Source: Nonlabens antarcticus (GTDB taxonomy: Bacteria > Bacteroidota > Bacteroidia > Flavobacteriales > Flavobacteriaceae). From it: a stretch of 64,000 nucleotides of DNA. The position numbers were made by a program, and so were the translations under genes. Numbering within the stretch: the stretch's first letter is position 1; each line of letters opens with the position of its first letter. The stretch is taken from assembly GCF_015356755.1 (NCBI RefSeq), contig NZ_JADFCO010000065.1, forward strand, positions 372,001 through 436,000, written 5' to 3'. Positions 26,226-34,548 of this stretch are shown piece by piece. The notes beneath the pieces are model-generated. The model worked only from the letters and a program-made list of their open reading frames with translations, did no database searches and was not told the DNA's origin.

Positions 26226-26263
26226 TTTTCAAAAGAATGGGCTTAAGTCCACCCTTTTGAAAA
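26226..26263. repeat. GGACTTAAGTCC-type hairpin, copy 2
   Basis: Long inverted repeat: outer arms TTTTCAAAAG and CTTTTGAAAA are perfect; the centre GGGCTTAAGTCC has one asymmetry. It matches the metG terminator palindrome in the centre and in the CAAAAG/CTTTTG flanks. It lies about 90 bases after the lipoprotein gene and may terminate it. Confidence 0.7.
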
Positions 26264-26329
26264 TGCCTAATTACCTAAGCTATTATTTACCGCTCTGAAT
26301 ATCGATATTTGTTACCACAAATTCATCAA

Positions 26330-27145
26330 ATGAAAAGTATACTCTTTTTTATATTTATTCTGCCTATTCTAATAATAGCACAACCTTATCATTCCTTAAA
26401 TAATGAGCCATCTAAGGGAGATGTGTATTATACTTTCGGTGACAATGTGAATTTGCGTAAAGCTCCAGATTCAGGAAGTGAGATAGTTGGGAATCTACCT
26501 ATCAATACTCGTGTTACAGTATTAGAGGTTGCGACTAATAAGATTGACGTTAGCGGTGGTCTAGAGTTACCATGGTTCAAGATAGGTACCAAAGATATGA
26601 TTATTGGGTACATAGCTTCAGGACTGCTTGCTTTAAATAGCGATAATTTGAAGGATGGAAGCAGCTTGCTATACACCTACCGAATGGAAGGAGAAAAAAC
26701 GGGATTGTCTTATAGAAAAGCTCACAAGCAAGGCGGTTATACTGATTTAGGTTTTCAAGAATTACTCACATCAGAAATCCAAGTCAAGCTTATGAACAGT
26801 CAGGGGTTATCTGGAATTGATCATTTAGTTAGGGTAGATTATACAGCCGAAGCTTGTGGCGTGGAAGGCGGTTACTCTCTTCACTCTTTTAATCTCAAGG
26901 ATAAGAAAATAAAACTGATAGGAAATGCACATTCCGTGAGTGATGCTGGGATTTTTAGTCTTAATGAGGAATTCATATTGCCTAATCATGAGAATGGAGT
27001 GCCTAATTCCATAGTGTTTATAGGAGAGCAAAGTGAGTCTATCGATGAGTCAAAAAATGAATACCGTACGGTAAAACTGTCACGAGAATACAGATTGGAA
27101 AACGGAAGCTTGAAAGAACCCATCAAACCCTTTGATTACCGCTGA
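26330..27145 (+). CDS. SH3-domain (SH3b) secreted protein
   Basis: About 271 residues with a signal peptide MKSILFFIFILPILIIAQ. Residues about 30-110 form a bacterial SH3 domain: YYTFGDNVNLRKAPDSGS, EIVGNLPINTRVTVLE, PWFKI and IIGYIASGLLAL, usually a peptidoglycan- or peptide-binding module. The rest (about 115-271) is a beta-rich domain I do not recognise, with a single Cys-containing stretch YTAEACGVEGGYSLHSF. The ATG at 26330 is preferred to an in-frame TTG 21 bases upstream because it begins the signal peptide. No clear operon partner. Confidence 0.8.
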   Translation: MKSILFFIFILPILIIAQPYHSLNNEPSKGDVYYTFGDNVNLRKAPDSGSEIVGNLPINTRVTVLEVATNKIDVSGGLELPWFKIGTKDMIIGYIASGLLALNSDNLKDGSSLLYTYRMEGEKTGLSYRKAHKQGGYTDLGFQELLTSEIQVKLMNSQGLSGIDHLVRVDYTAEACGVEGGYSLHSFNLKDKKIKLIGNAHSVSDAGIFSLNEEFILPNHENGVPNSIVFIGEQSESIDESKNEYRTVKLSREYRLENGSLKEPIKPFDYR

Positions 27146-27187
27146 AAAAATATTGAGAAGCTCGTTTAAAGTGCGATAAGAATCTAT

Positions 27188-27430
27188 TTATCTGCGCAAG
27201 TGGTTCCTGAATTCATCTCGAGGGAACTCCCTCACCTTCTCCTTTTGCCATAGCGCTAGATATAAAAGCACTCCTATCAACGGCGCAAAAATCACTACAA
27301 GTAAATAAATGATCCTATTGTTCTCGTTCTGAAAACGGCTTCTGGCAATATCAACAATTGAATAGATCCATAAACCCACTATAGCTAGTGCGATAAAAAC
27401 AAATAGAGAAGTGGAAAACATTGGTAGCAT
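27188..27430 (-). CDS. PLDc_N domain small membrane protein
   Basis: This 80-residue protein has two hydrophobic segments (about 8-28 and 42-62). It shows the phospholipase D nuclease N-terminal domain pattern: a WIYSIVDIARSRF turn, then IIYLLVVIFAPLIGVLLYLALW, with a charged C-terminal tail. Such short proteins are widespread in Bacteroidota as inner-membrane proteins of unknown function. An ATG nine bases downstream is an equally good start. It converges on the SH3-domain gene with a 42-base gap. Confidence 0.8.
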   Translation of the reverse strand: MLPMFSTSLFVFIALAIVGLWIYSIVDIARSRFQNENNRIIYLLVVIFAPLIGVLLYLALWQKEKVREFPRDEFRNHLRR

Positions 27431-27588
27431 AATAAAATTTATTCTGATTTAGATTTTCTAAGGTAATAAGATTTTACCATAAATCAATTTGCTTTTATTA
27501 GAAGGGAGTTTATCATTGAGGATCTTACCGGTAAAAATATTCCCCAAAAGCATTTGTCTGATTGTCTCTTTATTTTTTATTTTGTTTC

Positions 27589-27596
27589 TACCTTTG
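27589..27596 (+). promoter_or_regulatory. -7 box for riboswitch-controlled receptor
   Basis: TACCTTTG; predicted transcription start about six bases later coincides with the 5' end of the TPP riboswitch. A TTG lies 24 bases upstream, a little far for a -33 element. Confidence 0.5.
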
Positions 27597-27601
27597 AACC
27601 A

Positions 27602-27682
27602 TCTCAAGGGGTGCTTTTAGAAATAAAGGCTGAGATTATACCCGAGGAACCTGGGCAGGTAATGCTGCCAAGGGATTTTGAA
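27602..27682 (+). promoter_or_regulatory. TPP (thiamin pyrophosphate) riboswitch
   Basis: The THI-element consensus is present in order: TCAAGGGGTGC (27604-27614), the pyrimidine-sensing GGCTGAGATTATACCC (27628-27643), GAACCTG (27647-27653) and GGGCAGGTAATGCTGCCAAGGGA, which ends at 27675, closed by a short P1 (TCAA with TTGA). These are the conserved P1-P5 sequences of TPP aptamers. It lies 170 bases before the start of a TonB receptor gene, so it should repress that gene when TPP is plentiful. No obvious intrinsic terminator follows; the expression platform is not clear. Confidence 0.93.
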
Positions 27683-27853
27683 AACTAAGCGTTGATCGTT
27701 TGCAGTATATTGTCACACTGAGCCTGTAAAAGTGCTCGAGATAATTTCGTAAGCAGTTAATCTTCAGTCATCAAATAAAGAGAATCCTCTCAAACATTTT
27801 ATTTTAACCAGACCGAATAAATGCCCCTTTTATTTGAACTTAATCAAGTTCAC

Positions 27854-29998
27854 ATGAAACATTTTTCAGTCGCTGTAATTGCCGTTGCGTTAACACTAAC
27901 CAGCACGGTAACAGCACAAAACAAACAGCCGCAGGACACGACCAAAGCGGAAAAACTCAACGAGATCGTTCTTAAAGCCACCAGGGTTACTAAGGATAAC
28001 CCGGTCACATTCTCAAACGTGACTAAGGAAGATCTTAAATCTAGAAACCTGGGTCAGGACCTTCCCATTTTACTAAGTTACTTGCCTAACGTAGTCACCA
28101 CCAGCGACGCTGGTGCGGGAATAGGCTATACGGGAATACGGGTGCGAGGCAGCGATGCCACTAGGGTTAATGTGACACTCAATGGGGTTCCTTATAATGA
28201 CTCAGAATCACAAGGAACATTCTGGGTAAACCTTCCAGATTTTGCTAGCAGTGTAGAGAGCTTGCAATTGCAACGTGGTGTAGGTACAAGTACAAACGGT
28301 AGCGGCGCATTCGGTGCGAGTTTGAATATCAAAACCACAGACTACAGTGAAGAGGCTCAGGTTGCTGTTTCAAACTCCATAGGATCCTTCAATTCTAGAA
28401 AACATAGTATTCAGTTCACTACCGGACTCCTCGATGATCGTTGGGAATTTAATGGACGTGCGTCACAAGTTTATAGTGATGGGTTTATCGATCGCGCTGA
28501 TAGCAACCTGAAATCCTACTATATTTCTGGAGCTTATGTGGGTGATAAAACGCTTATAAAAGCGACTATTTTTGGTGGTCAGGAACGCACCTATCAAGCC
28601 TATTATGGAGTTGATCTAGAAACATTAAAAACGAATCGTACGGCAAATTTCGCTGGGTTTTATATTGATGCCGCCGGCAACGAGAAATTTTATAATGATC
28701 AAGTAGATAACTACAATCAAGATCATTATCAGCTTTTATTAAGTCATAGGTTTAATAATAACTGGAGCGCCAGTGCCACCGTTCATTATACAAAGGGAAG
28801 AGGATATTTCCAGGAACTTCAAGACGACGCCCGACTGACAAGATACAACTTGCCCACTTTTACAAATAACGGACAACTTGTGGAACGCAGTGATCTGGAA
28901 ACCAGACGCTGGTTAGACAATGAATTCTATGGGATTGTCTCAAATTTAAATTACAAAAACAGCGTTGTGGATGCCAGTTTTGGACTTGCTGCTAACCAGT
29001 ATGATGGCCTTCACTATGGAGAAGTTTTAGCCGGTGAATTTATCCAGCTGCCAGAACGATCTTTCCGGTATTATAGTAATGTTTCTGATAAGCAGGAATA
29101 TAACGCTTTCGCGAAAGCGAACTTTACAATTACAGAGAAACTATCCCTTTTTGCAGACTTACAAATGAGATTGATAAGCTATGAAACTCTAGGTCCAGAT
29201 TCTAAAATAGCCAATTTTGTAACTGACGAGGATTATGCGTTTTTTAATCCTAAAGCGGGAGCGGTTTATAATGTCAACGCCAGTAATAGAATTTATGCTA
29301 GTATCGCAAGAGCGCAACGCGAGCCCAGCCGTTCTGATTTTAAGGACGGCACGCCAGAACCGGAAGATTTACTAGATTACGAACTGGGTTATCGCATTTC
29401 AAAACCAGATTTCAATATCAATATCAACGGGTATTTTATGGACTATAAAAACCAGCTGGTGCTCACGGGAGCGATTGATGATAATGGTACGCCATTGCGA
29501 ACTAACTCTGGGGATAGTTACCGGCTAGGTCTGGAAATAGATGCCCAGTTCAGGGTTACGGACAAGATATTCCTACAACCTAATTTTGCCGTGTCGCGCA
29601 ATCAGAATCAGGATTTTATCAACGATGAAAACGGAACCCCTACCAACATAGGCGACACAGAAATTGCCTATTCACCATCCATAGTGGCAGGAAATGCACT
29701 GACTTATAAGTTTAATGAAGGTTTTGAGGTCTCCTTACTTTCTAAGTATGTGGGTTCACAGCAACTGGATAATACAGAAAATGCTATTTCACAATTAGAA
29801 GGCTATTTTGTGAGCGATTTCAATGCGCAATACATTTGGACGCCTAAAAATTTAGTAAAAGAAGTGGCGTTTAGTGTTTTGGTAAACAATATTCTTGATG
29901 AAGAATATTCCTCGAACGGTTACGCATTTCCAGGATCTGTTTTTGTGTTTCCGCAGGCTCGGATTAATTTTTTGACTGGAGTTACCGTTACTTTTTAG
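27854..29998 (+). CDS. TonB-dependent receptor, predicted thiamin uptake
   Basis: About 714 residues from the ATG at 27854, which begins the signal peptide MKHFSVAVIAVALTLTSTVTAQ; the frame is open 33 bases upstream but without a signal. The plug shows KEDLKSRNLGQDLPILLSYLPNVV, GIRVRGSDATRVNVTLNGVPYND and LQLQRGVGTSTNGSGAFG; the barrel ends FLTGVTVTF with terminal Phe. Lacks the carboxypeptidase-like N-terminal domain. The TPP riboswitch upstream makes thiamin or a thiamin precursor the likely substrate. A palindrome copy sits in the barrel (AFAKA). A bidirectional terminator follows. Confidence 0.93.
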   Translation: MKHFSVAVIAVALTLTSTVTAQNKQPQDTTKAEKLNEIVLKATRVTKDNPVTFSNVTKEDLKSRNLGQDLPILLSYLPNVVTTSDAGAGIGYTGIRVRGSDATRVNVTLNGVPYNDSESQGTFWVNLPDFASSVESLQLQRGVGTSTNGSGAFGASLNIKTTDYSEEAQVAVSNSIGSFNSRKHSIQFTTGLLDDRWEFNGRASQVYSDGFIDRADSNLKSYYISGAYVGDKTLIKATIFGGQERTYQAYYGVDLETLKTNRTANFAGFYIDAAGNEKFYNDQVDNYNQDHYQLLLSHRFNNNWSASATVHYTKGRGYFQELQDDARLTRYNLPTFTNNGQLVERSDLETRRWLDNEFYGIVSNLNYKNSVVDASFGLAANQYDGLHYGEVLAGEFIQLPERSFRYYSNVSDKQEYNAFAKANFTITEKLSLFADLQMRLISYETLGPDSKIANFVTDEDYAFFNPKAGAVYNVNASNRIYASIARAQREPSRSDFKDGTPEPEDLLDYELGYRISKPDFNININGYFMDYKNQLVLTGAIDDNGTPLRTNSGDSYRLGLEIDAQFRVTDKIFLQPNFAVSRNQNQDFINDENGTPTNIGDTEIAYSPSIVAGNALTYKFNEGFEVSLLSKYVGSQQLDNTENAISQLEGYFVSDFNAQYIWTPKNLVKEVAFSVLVNNILDEEYSSNGYAFPGSVFVFPQARINFLTGVTVTF
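29104..29119. repeat. Dispersed palindrome, copy 9, in TonB receptor CDS
   Basis: Exact CGCTTTCGCGAAAGCG read as AFAKA within a barrel strand. Confidence 0.9.
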
Positions 29999-30070
29999 AA
30001 AGTAGTTAGGGCTTAATATCTAGAAAATTTGATATAATTTATTTGAAACCAAAAAATAATGGACAAAAAT

Positions 30071-30096
30071 AAACCCGAAAATTAATTTTCGGGTTT
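30071..30096. terminator. Bidirectional intrinsic terminator
   Basis: Stem AAACCCGAAAAT with ATTTTCGGGTTT between the convergent TonB receptor and PRC-barrel genes. A and T runs on both sides allow it to serve either direction. Confidence 0.75.
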
Positions 30097-30113
30097 ATAA
30101 TTTAATGTATCGA

Positions 30114-30620
30114 CTATCTCTTGAATTCCTGTCTGTCATAAAAGGCTTCATCTTCTGGGTAGACGATTACTTCTTCCGGACGTGTGTAAGTATCTAGGAT
30201 AATGGTCTCATATTCTCTGCGAATCGGCGTACCCTTTTTCATCCTTTTGGTACGTGCAAAAGTGTCGTGATTGATCTTGTTTGTAGAAACAATCTCGTTA
30301 TCTAAATTCAGGTCTGCCATTCCTATGGGGATGATGACGTGGTTTTCACCATCTTCATTGATAAAATCGTGAACTCCATCCTTAGCCTTAGCATTGTAAG
30401 GTTTATAGCCGGCCTCGATAATTGATTTGTCCATCTCAACATCAAGGTAAACGACGCGTTCTGTATTCTTGTTTACTAGAAGGTTTGCTACCTTACCTAT
30501 AACTCTATTGTCAGTGTCTTTCACATCCCAGCCACGTACGTCCTTATCGTCATTTGCCACTTTATAGTCGCTCAGTTCTTCAAGGTAGTATAGACTTTTA
30601 TCTTTTTTATCTGTGCTCAT
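30114..30620 (-). CDS. PRC-barrel domain protein
   Basis: This 168-residue cytoplasmic protein contains a PRC-barrel-like domain: DVRGWDVKDTDNRVIGKVANLLVNKNTERVVYLDVEM near residues 24-60, the pattern also found in photosynthetic reaction-centre H subunits and in stress-related bacterial proteins. The following ENHVIIPIGMADLNLDNE segment completes the barrel. The function is unknown. It begins 12 bases after the stop of the upstream membrane-anchored gene, so the two are co-transcribed. Confidence 0.85.
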   Translation of the reverse strand: MSTDKKDKSLYYLEELSDYKVANDDKDVRGWDVKDTDNRVIGKVANLLVNKNTERVVYLDVEMDKSIIEAGYKPYNAKAKDGVHDFINEDGENHVIIPIGMADLNLDNEIVSTNKINHDTFARTKRMKKGTPIRREYETIILDTYTRPEEVIVYPEDEAFYDRQEFKR

Positions 30621-30632
30621 TTGTTTGGTTTT

Positions 30633-31253
30633 TTAGTTCATTTTGTTCAACAAGTCCTCAGCAGCCTGATAGAAGCCATTGACAGTACCTTTTTGTTTCA
30701 ATGTGCGCTTTTCTTTCTCAATATTAGCTACATCTTTTTCCACTTGAGCTAGCTCATCGGAAAGATTTGGATACTTATCTGTTTGAATTGTTTCCAGCGC
30801 TCGTGTGATTGATTCACCCGCTTCTTTAATTAGATCAGCGTGGTTCAGTTCATAGGGCTGTTTGGTAATTGCATCTGCATTTTTTCTTACTTGATCCAGA
30901 TCTGCAGAAACATCTACATTGAGTACATCTGCCTTAGCTTCTACGGCGCTTGCAAGTAGGGCAAGTGCAGTATGACTGTATTCGTGATCAATCCCCATTT
31001 CTCCTGTAGTTCCTATAAAATTTGAATATTTAGTTAGGGCGGCATCATAAGAAGCCATTGCATCTGTATTCATGTCTCCATTATCGACATCCATTGCATC
31101 ATCTTCCATCACCTGTTCTGTAGTAATGTCATCGTCAGTTGCATCATCATCGTTGTTTAAAAAAACAAAGTAGAGGATAATTGCCAGAACTATAGCCGCA
31201 AGGAGTATCCACGGCCAGATAGGCTTCTTTTTTTCAATTTTAATTTCTGCCAT
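30633..31253 (-). CDS. Membrane-anchored helical protein, unknown function
   Basis: This 206-residue protein has one N-terminal transmembrane helix (about residues 12-32, WPWILLAAIVLAIILYFVFL), a very acidic linker (about 33-65, rich in Asp), and an alpha-helical domain from about residue 66 to the end with heptad-like leucines. Orientation by the positive-inside rule places the helical domain in the periplasm. I recognise no family. The PRC-barrel gene follows 12 bases later, suggesting a joint role, possibly in envelope or osmotic stress, which is inference only. Confidence 0.7.
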   Translation of the reverse strand: MAEIKIEKKKPIWPWILLAAIVLAIILYFVFLNNDDDATDDDITTEQVMEDDAMDVDNGDMNTDAMASYDAALTKYSNFIGTTGEMGIDHEYSHTALALLASAVEAKADVLNVDVSADLDQVRKNADAITKQPYELNHADLIKEAGESITRALETIQTDKYPNLSDELAQVEKDVANIEKEKRTLKQKGTVNGFYQAAEDLLNKMN

Positions 31254-31965
31254 AATGATCTTTATTTAAGTTGATTTGGGAATCAAGGTAGGTTGTTTTA
31301 GAATAGATTCAATTTATAACATTGTTGTAAACCTCTAATTGTCAAATAAAAACGTAGGAAAATAAAGGTAACGGCATATTTGTTTTGGTTGTAAGTAGAG
31401 CTGTTTTCTTTACAGATACTCATCAGAAGAAGGAACTTATTTTTCAATGAAGGTCTCGGAAAATGGGGGGGTGTTTTTATCCTTAATAGGTATCAAATAT
31501 TTTTTGAGTGCCGTTAATATTTTTTTGAATATAACCGATAGTAAAATCTTAACTTTTCAAGTATGGAGTTAAGCTACGAGTAAAGGTTCTGTGTTGGACA
31601 CCTTAGGATTCTGTAAAATATATTGAATACTTTGGGTAAAATTAATTACCCACAGAAGAGTGTGCTGAAATAATCGCAATTAGGGAGAATACTATCGGAG
31701 TATTACTGCTGAAAAAAACATCAAAAAAAGTGGGTAAGATATGCGGGAAGCCGTAGGAATTAAAATTTTGATAATTTTATTGAACTACTTGTATTGCACT
31801 TTGTTTTCTAAGATTAGGAAATGACTCAAATACAGGGTTTTTGAAATACCACAATTGAAATTCAATATACTTAAAGGAACCTAATGGCTTGATACCTTTT
31901 AAATCCCATGATCAAAGGATAGAATAGATGCTTTGTGTTTTCTCAAAATGAGATTCCTTCCATTA
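31254..31965. other. Gene-free region of about 710 bases
   Basis: AT-rich, with no open frame that looks coding on either strand. It contains a small perfect inverted repeat TGGGTAA-AATTAA-TTACCCA at 31633-31652 and a G run at 31466-31471. No tRNA or known RNA motif was recognised. It could hold a small RNA or a decayed gene. Confidence 0.5.
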
Positions 31966-32394
31966 TCAATTAGTTACAACAATCATATTGCCACTGCGGT
32001 TAACACGATAGCGTTTCATAGAATATTGACTATTTCCAGTGCTGGGCTGTCCAGAGAAAATGTCGTAAGAATTGTTGTCGTCTGGACAGGGACAAGTGGC
32101 CGTAACGCCATTCACCGTCATTGCAGAGCAGGAATTAGGCGCATGGTTAGGGTCGCTTAATTCAAAGGCACTATATTGACCATTGCCAAAATTATAAATG
32201 ACAAAGCCGCGAATTCCCTGATTGCGGACAACAACACTGTTACCTGCAAAGTTGAGGCTGGAATATTGTGGAAGATCTGTATTCAAAGTTATTTGAAAGG
32301 AAAGGTCGATCAGGAATGGGTTTCTGCCCAGACCCTCATCTTTTTCACAGGAAAAAAGTAAGGCAATGGCGAGAATGAATAATAGCTTTTTCAT
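31966..32394 (-). CDS. Rieske-like lipoprotein lacking cluster ligands
   Basis: This 142-residue lipoprotein has a lipobox LLFSC (Cys16) followed by EKDEG. Residues about 48-140 look like a Rieske [2Fe-2S] fold: VVRNQGIRGFVIYNF, YSAFELSDPNHAPNSC, then TCPCPDDNNSYDIFSGQP, as in the usual CPCHGSxFDxxxG. The two box-I/box-II disulfide cysteines (Cys89, Cys103) and one ligand from each box (His84, Cys101) are kept, but the box-I ligand Cys is Pro82 and the box-II ligand His is Pro104. It therefore should not bind a standard cluster. Function unknown; stands alone. Confidence 0.65.
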   Translation of the reverse strand: MKKLLFILAIALLFSCEKDEGLGRNPFLIDLSFQITLNTDLPQYSSLNFAGNSVVVRNQGIRGFVIYNFGNGQYSAFELSDPNHAPNSCSAMTVNGVTATCPCPDDNNSYDIFSGQPSTGNSQYSMKRYRVNRSGNMIVVTN

Positions 32395-32441
32395 GAACGT
32401 TTTCTAAGGTGCTAAAATATAACGATCCTATTGGGATTTCG

Positions 32442-32449
32442 TATATTTG
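32442..32449 (+). promoter_or_regulatory. -7 box upstream of greA
   Basis: TATATTTG, about 170 bases before the greA ATG. The implied long leader contains palindrome copy 10. Confidence 0.3.
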
Positions 32450-32569
32450 CAGTATAAATCCCGCAGCAATGAAGGGATTTTATGTTTTGTAGCTATCCAT
32501 AATAAAAAGTGGGAGCGGGAACAAGTGCGTTTTGTAATCAAATTTTAAAGCAGAATTTAAAGTGCCGTT

Positions 32570-32585
32570 CGCTTTCGCGGAAGCG
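32570..32585. repeat. Dispersed palindrome, copy 10 (15/16)
   Basis: CGCTTTCGCGGAAGCG, one mismatch, 34 bases before the greA start codon. Confidence 0.8.
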
Positions 32586-32619
32586 TAACAACCCAACTAT
32601 CATTTAATTAAGGTGTGTC

Positions 32620-33096
32620 ATGAGTAAAATATCATACTATACGGAGGAAGGTCTCAAGAAATTGAAGGACGAATTAAAACAATTAAAGGATGTAGATCGT
32701 CCCGCAGCATCACAGGCGATAGGAGAAGCACGCGATAAGGGTGACTTGAGTGAAAATGCAGAATATGATGCCGCCAAAGAAGCCCAGGGAATGCTGGAAA
32801 TGCGTATTTCAAAACTGGACGCTGTTGTTTCTAACGCTAGAATAATTGATGAAAATACTTTAGATTTGTCTAAAGCTTTGATCCATAGCACTGTGAAGAT
32901 CAAAAACCATAACAATAATATGGTTATGAATTACAAGCTGGTTGCTCAAAGTGAATCAGATCTTTCAAAGGGCTACATAAGTATAGAATCCCCAATAGGT
33001 CAGGGTTTACTAGGTAAGGAAGTGGGTGATGTGGCAGAGGTTACTGTACCAGTGGGAACTATCAAATTAGAGATTTTAGAAATATTCAGAGATTAG
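32620..33096 (+). CDS. greA: GreA transcription elongation factor
   Basis: This 158-residue protein rescues backtracked RNA polymerase by stimulating transcript cleavage. It has the N-terminal coiled coil with YYTEEGLKKLKDELKQLK and the acidic-tip segment ARDKGDLSENAEYDAAKEAQ at about 42-61, then the C-terminal FKBP-like domain with SPIGQGLLGKEVGDV. Length and motifs are canonical. The HIT-family gene begins two bases after its stop, forming a three-gene unit with an ankyrin protein. Confidence 0.96.
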   Translation: MSKISYYTEEGLKKLKDELKQLKDVDRPAASQAIGEARDKGDLSENAEYDAAKEAQGMLEMRISKLDAVVSNARIIDENTLDLSKALIHSTVKIKNHNNNMVMNYKLVAQSESDLSKGYISIESPIGQGLLGKEVGDVAEVTVPVGTIKLEILEIFRD

Positions 33097-33098
33097 AG

Positions 33099-33500
33099 AT
33101 GAGCTTATTCACTAAAATAATTTCAGGAGAAATTCCATCATATAAAGTTGCAGAGACAAAAGATTTCTTTGCTTTTTTAGATATCAACCCTAATGCGCCA
33201 GGACATACTTTGTGCATTCCTAAACAAGAAGTGAACAAGCTGTTTGATCTGGATGAGAAATCTTATGCAGGGCTGATGCAATTTTCTCGTCAAGTGGCGT
33301 TGTGTTTACGAGAAGAAGTTTCTTGCAAGCGTATAGGATTATCAGTTATAGGACTAGAAGTGCCGCATGTGCATGTTCATTTGATCCCGTTGCGAGATAT
33401 GGAAGACATGAGATTTAGTAATAAAGTGACTCTTGATAAAGACGAGATGCAAGACATTGCAGATCGAGTACATAAACAATTTAATAACAGGTATAATTAA
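33099..33500 (+). CDS. HIT family protein (nucleotide hydrolase/transferase)
   Basis: This 133-residue protein has the histidine-triad motif HVHVHLIP with His90, His92 and His94, the N-terminal FTKIISGEIPSYKVAE and FLDINPNAPGHTLCIPK, which define the Hint/HIT branch. These enzymes act on nucleoside phosphoramidates or dinucleotides. Cytoplasmic. It lies two bases after greA and two bases before the ankyrin gene, the common greA-HIT order of Bacteroidota. Confidence 0.93.
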   Translation: MSLFTKIISGEIPSYKVAETKDFFAFLDINPNAPGHTLCIPKQEVNKLFDLDEKSYAGLMQFSRQVALCLREEVSCKRIGLSVIGLEVPHVHVHLIPLRDMEDMRFSNKVTLDKDEMQDIADRVHKQFNNRYN

Positions 33501-33501
33501 A

Positions 33502-34017
33502 ATGGCAACACCTAAACAACCATTGGTCCCCTTCGATGCGTTGAGACGTTTACGCAGTCTAGTAGATCGCGAGGCGAACGATGAATTACAACAATTACTA
33601 GACGACCACGGTGTCGATGCAAAGGATTCTGATGGAAGGACAGCATTGATACACGCTTCCTTTTTTGGTAAAGATGAGCTGCTCGCAGATTTGATCAAGC
33701 GTGGCGCAAATACAAATCATCAAGATAAGATAGGTTATAGCGCATTGCATCACTGCAGTCTAGAAATGAGAGTAGCCTGTGCACAGATCTTGCTGAACAA
33801 TCACGCAGATCCTAACTTGCTGGATGAGCATGAGAATGGTCCATTATGGGTAGCACTCATGAATTCTAAAGGAAATTTCAAACTCGTGCGATTGCTAATG
33901 GAACACGGCGCAGACCCAGAGATTGAGAATCTTTATGAACGCACCGCAGAAGATCTTTCAGAAACTCTTTACAAAAAAGAGTTGGATGAATTGCTTGAAG
34001 AAGACGAGGAAGAATAA
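33502..34017 (+). CDS. Ankyrin repeat protein
   Basis: About 171 residues from the ATG at 33502, one base after the HIT gene stop; the frame extends upstream into the HIT gene but without reason to start there. At least three ankyrin repeats are visible: DSDGRTALIHASFFGKDELLADLIKRG, DKIGYSALHHCSLEMRVACAQILLNN and DEHENGPLWVALMNSKGNFKLVRLLMEHG. The ends are acidic (ELLEEDEEE). It has no signal, so it probably mediates protein-protein contacts in the cytoplasm. Partner unknown. Confidence 0.88.
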   Translation: MATPKQPLVPFDALRRLRSLVDREANDELQQLLDDHGVDAKDSDGRTALIHASFFGKDELLADLIKRGANTNHQDKIGYSALHHCSLEMRVACAQILLNNHADPNLLDEHENGPLWVALMNSKGNFKLVRLLMEHGADPEIENLYERTAEDLSETLYKKELDELLEEDEEE

Positions 34018-34090
34018 CGAGATCAGTTTGTTAAAACTATCGATAGGAACAAATGATGGTATATGGAGGTGATAAACAAATTACACCCAT

Positions 34091-34098
34091 TACCTTTG
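34091..34098 (+). promoter_or_regulatory. -7 box for bacilliredoxin gene
   Basis: TACCTTTG, 15 bases before the ATG at 34114. Confidence 0.4.
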
Positions 34099-34113
34099 TA
34101 AAAATTTAAAACT

Positions 34114-34524
34114 ATGTACCCAGCAGAAATGGTTCAACCCATGCGTGACGATTTAGGAACCGCAGGTTTTGAACAACTATATACAGAAGACGCCGTAAAA
34201 AATGCATTAAGCAAGGAAGGAACAACACTTGTTGTTGTAAATTCAGTTTGTGGTTGTGCGGCGGCAAATGCACGTCCAGGAGCAAAAATGTCCCTAACAA
34301 ATGACAAGAAACCAGATCATTTAGTGACTGTGTTTGCAGGTGTTGATCGCGATGCGGTAAATGCGGCAAGACAGGCAATGGTTCCTTTTCCTCCTAGTTC
34401 TCCAAGTATGGCATTGTTCAAAAACGGTGAACTCGTTCACATGTTAGAGCGTCACCACATTGAAGGACGCCCTGCAGAGATGATCGCAGAAAATTTAAAA
34501 GAAGCGTATAACGAGAATTGCTAG
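34114..34524 (+). CDS. BrxA/BrxB-family bacilliredoxin
   Basis: This 136-residue thioredoxin-fold protein has the YphP/BrxA active-site motif Cys-Gly-Cys (Cys46, Cys48) in VVNSVCGCAAANARPGA, preceded by the family start MYPAEMVQPMRDDL. In Firmicutes such proteins remove bacillithiol from oxidised proteins, and Bacteroidota also encode them. A third Cys is the C-terminal residue. Cytoplasmic, stand-alone gene with its own -7 box and terminator. Confidence 0.92.
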   Translation: MYPAEMVQPMRDDLGTAGFEQLYTEDAVKNALSKEGTTLVVVNSVCGCAAANARPGAKMSLTNDKKPDHLVTVFAGVDRDAVNAARQAMVPFPPSSPSMALFKNGELVHMLERHHIEGRPAEMIAENLKEAYNENC

Positions 34525-34548
34525 AAAGCAATTGCGTTAATTTATTAA

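Noticed and set aside
27700-27780. GTCACACTGAGCC...GTGCTCGAG segment after the riboswitch as a REP-like repeat
   Set aside because: It resembles a common Bacteroidota intergenic palindrome, but only one imperfect copy is visible here, so no repeat can be claimed.
31933-32160. Plus-strand open frame opposite the Rieske-like lipoprotein
   Set aside because: It is a shadow of the minus-strand gene, which has a signal peptide, lipobox and family pattern.
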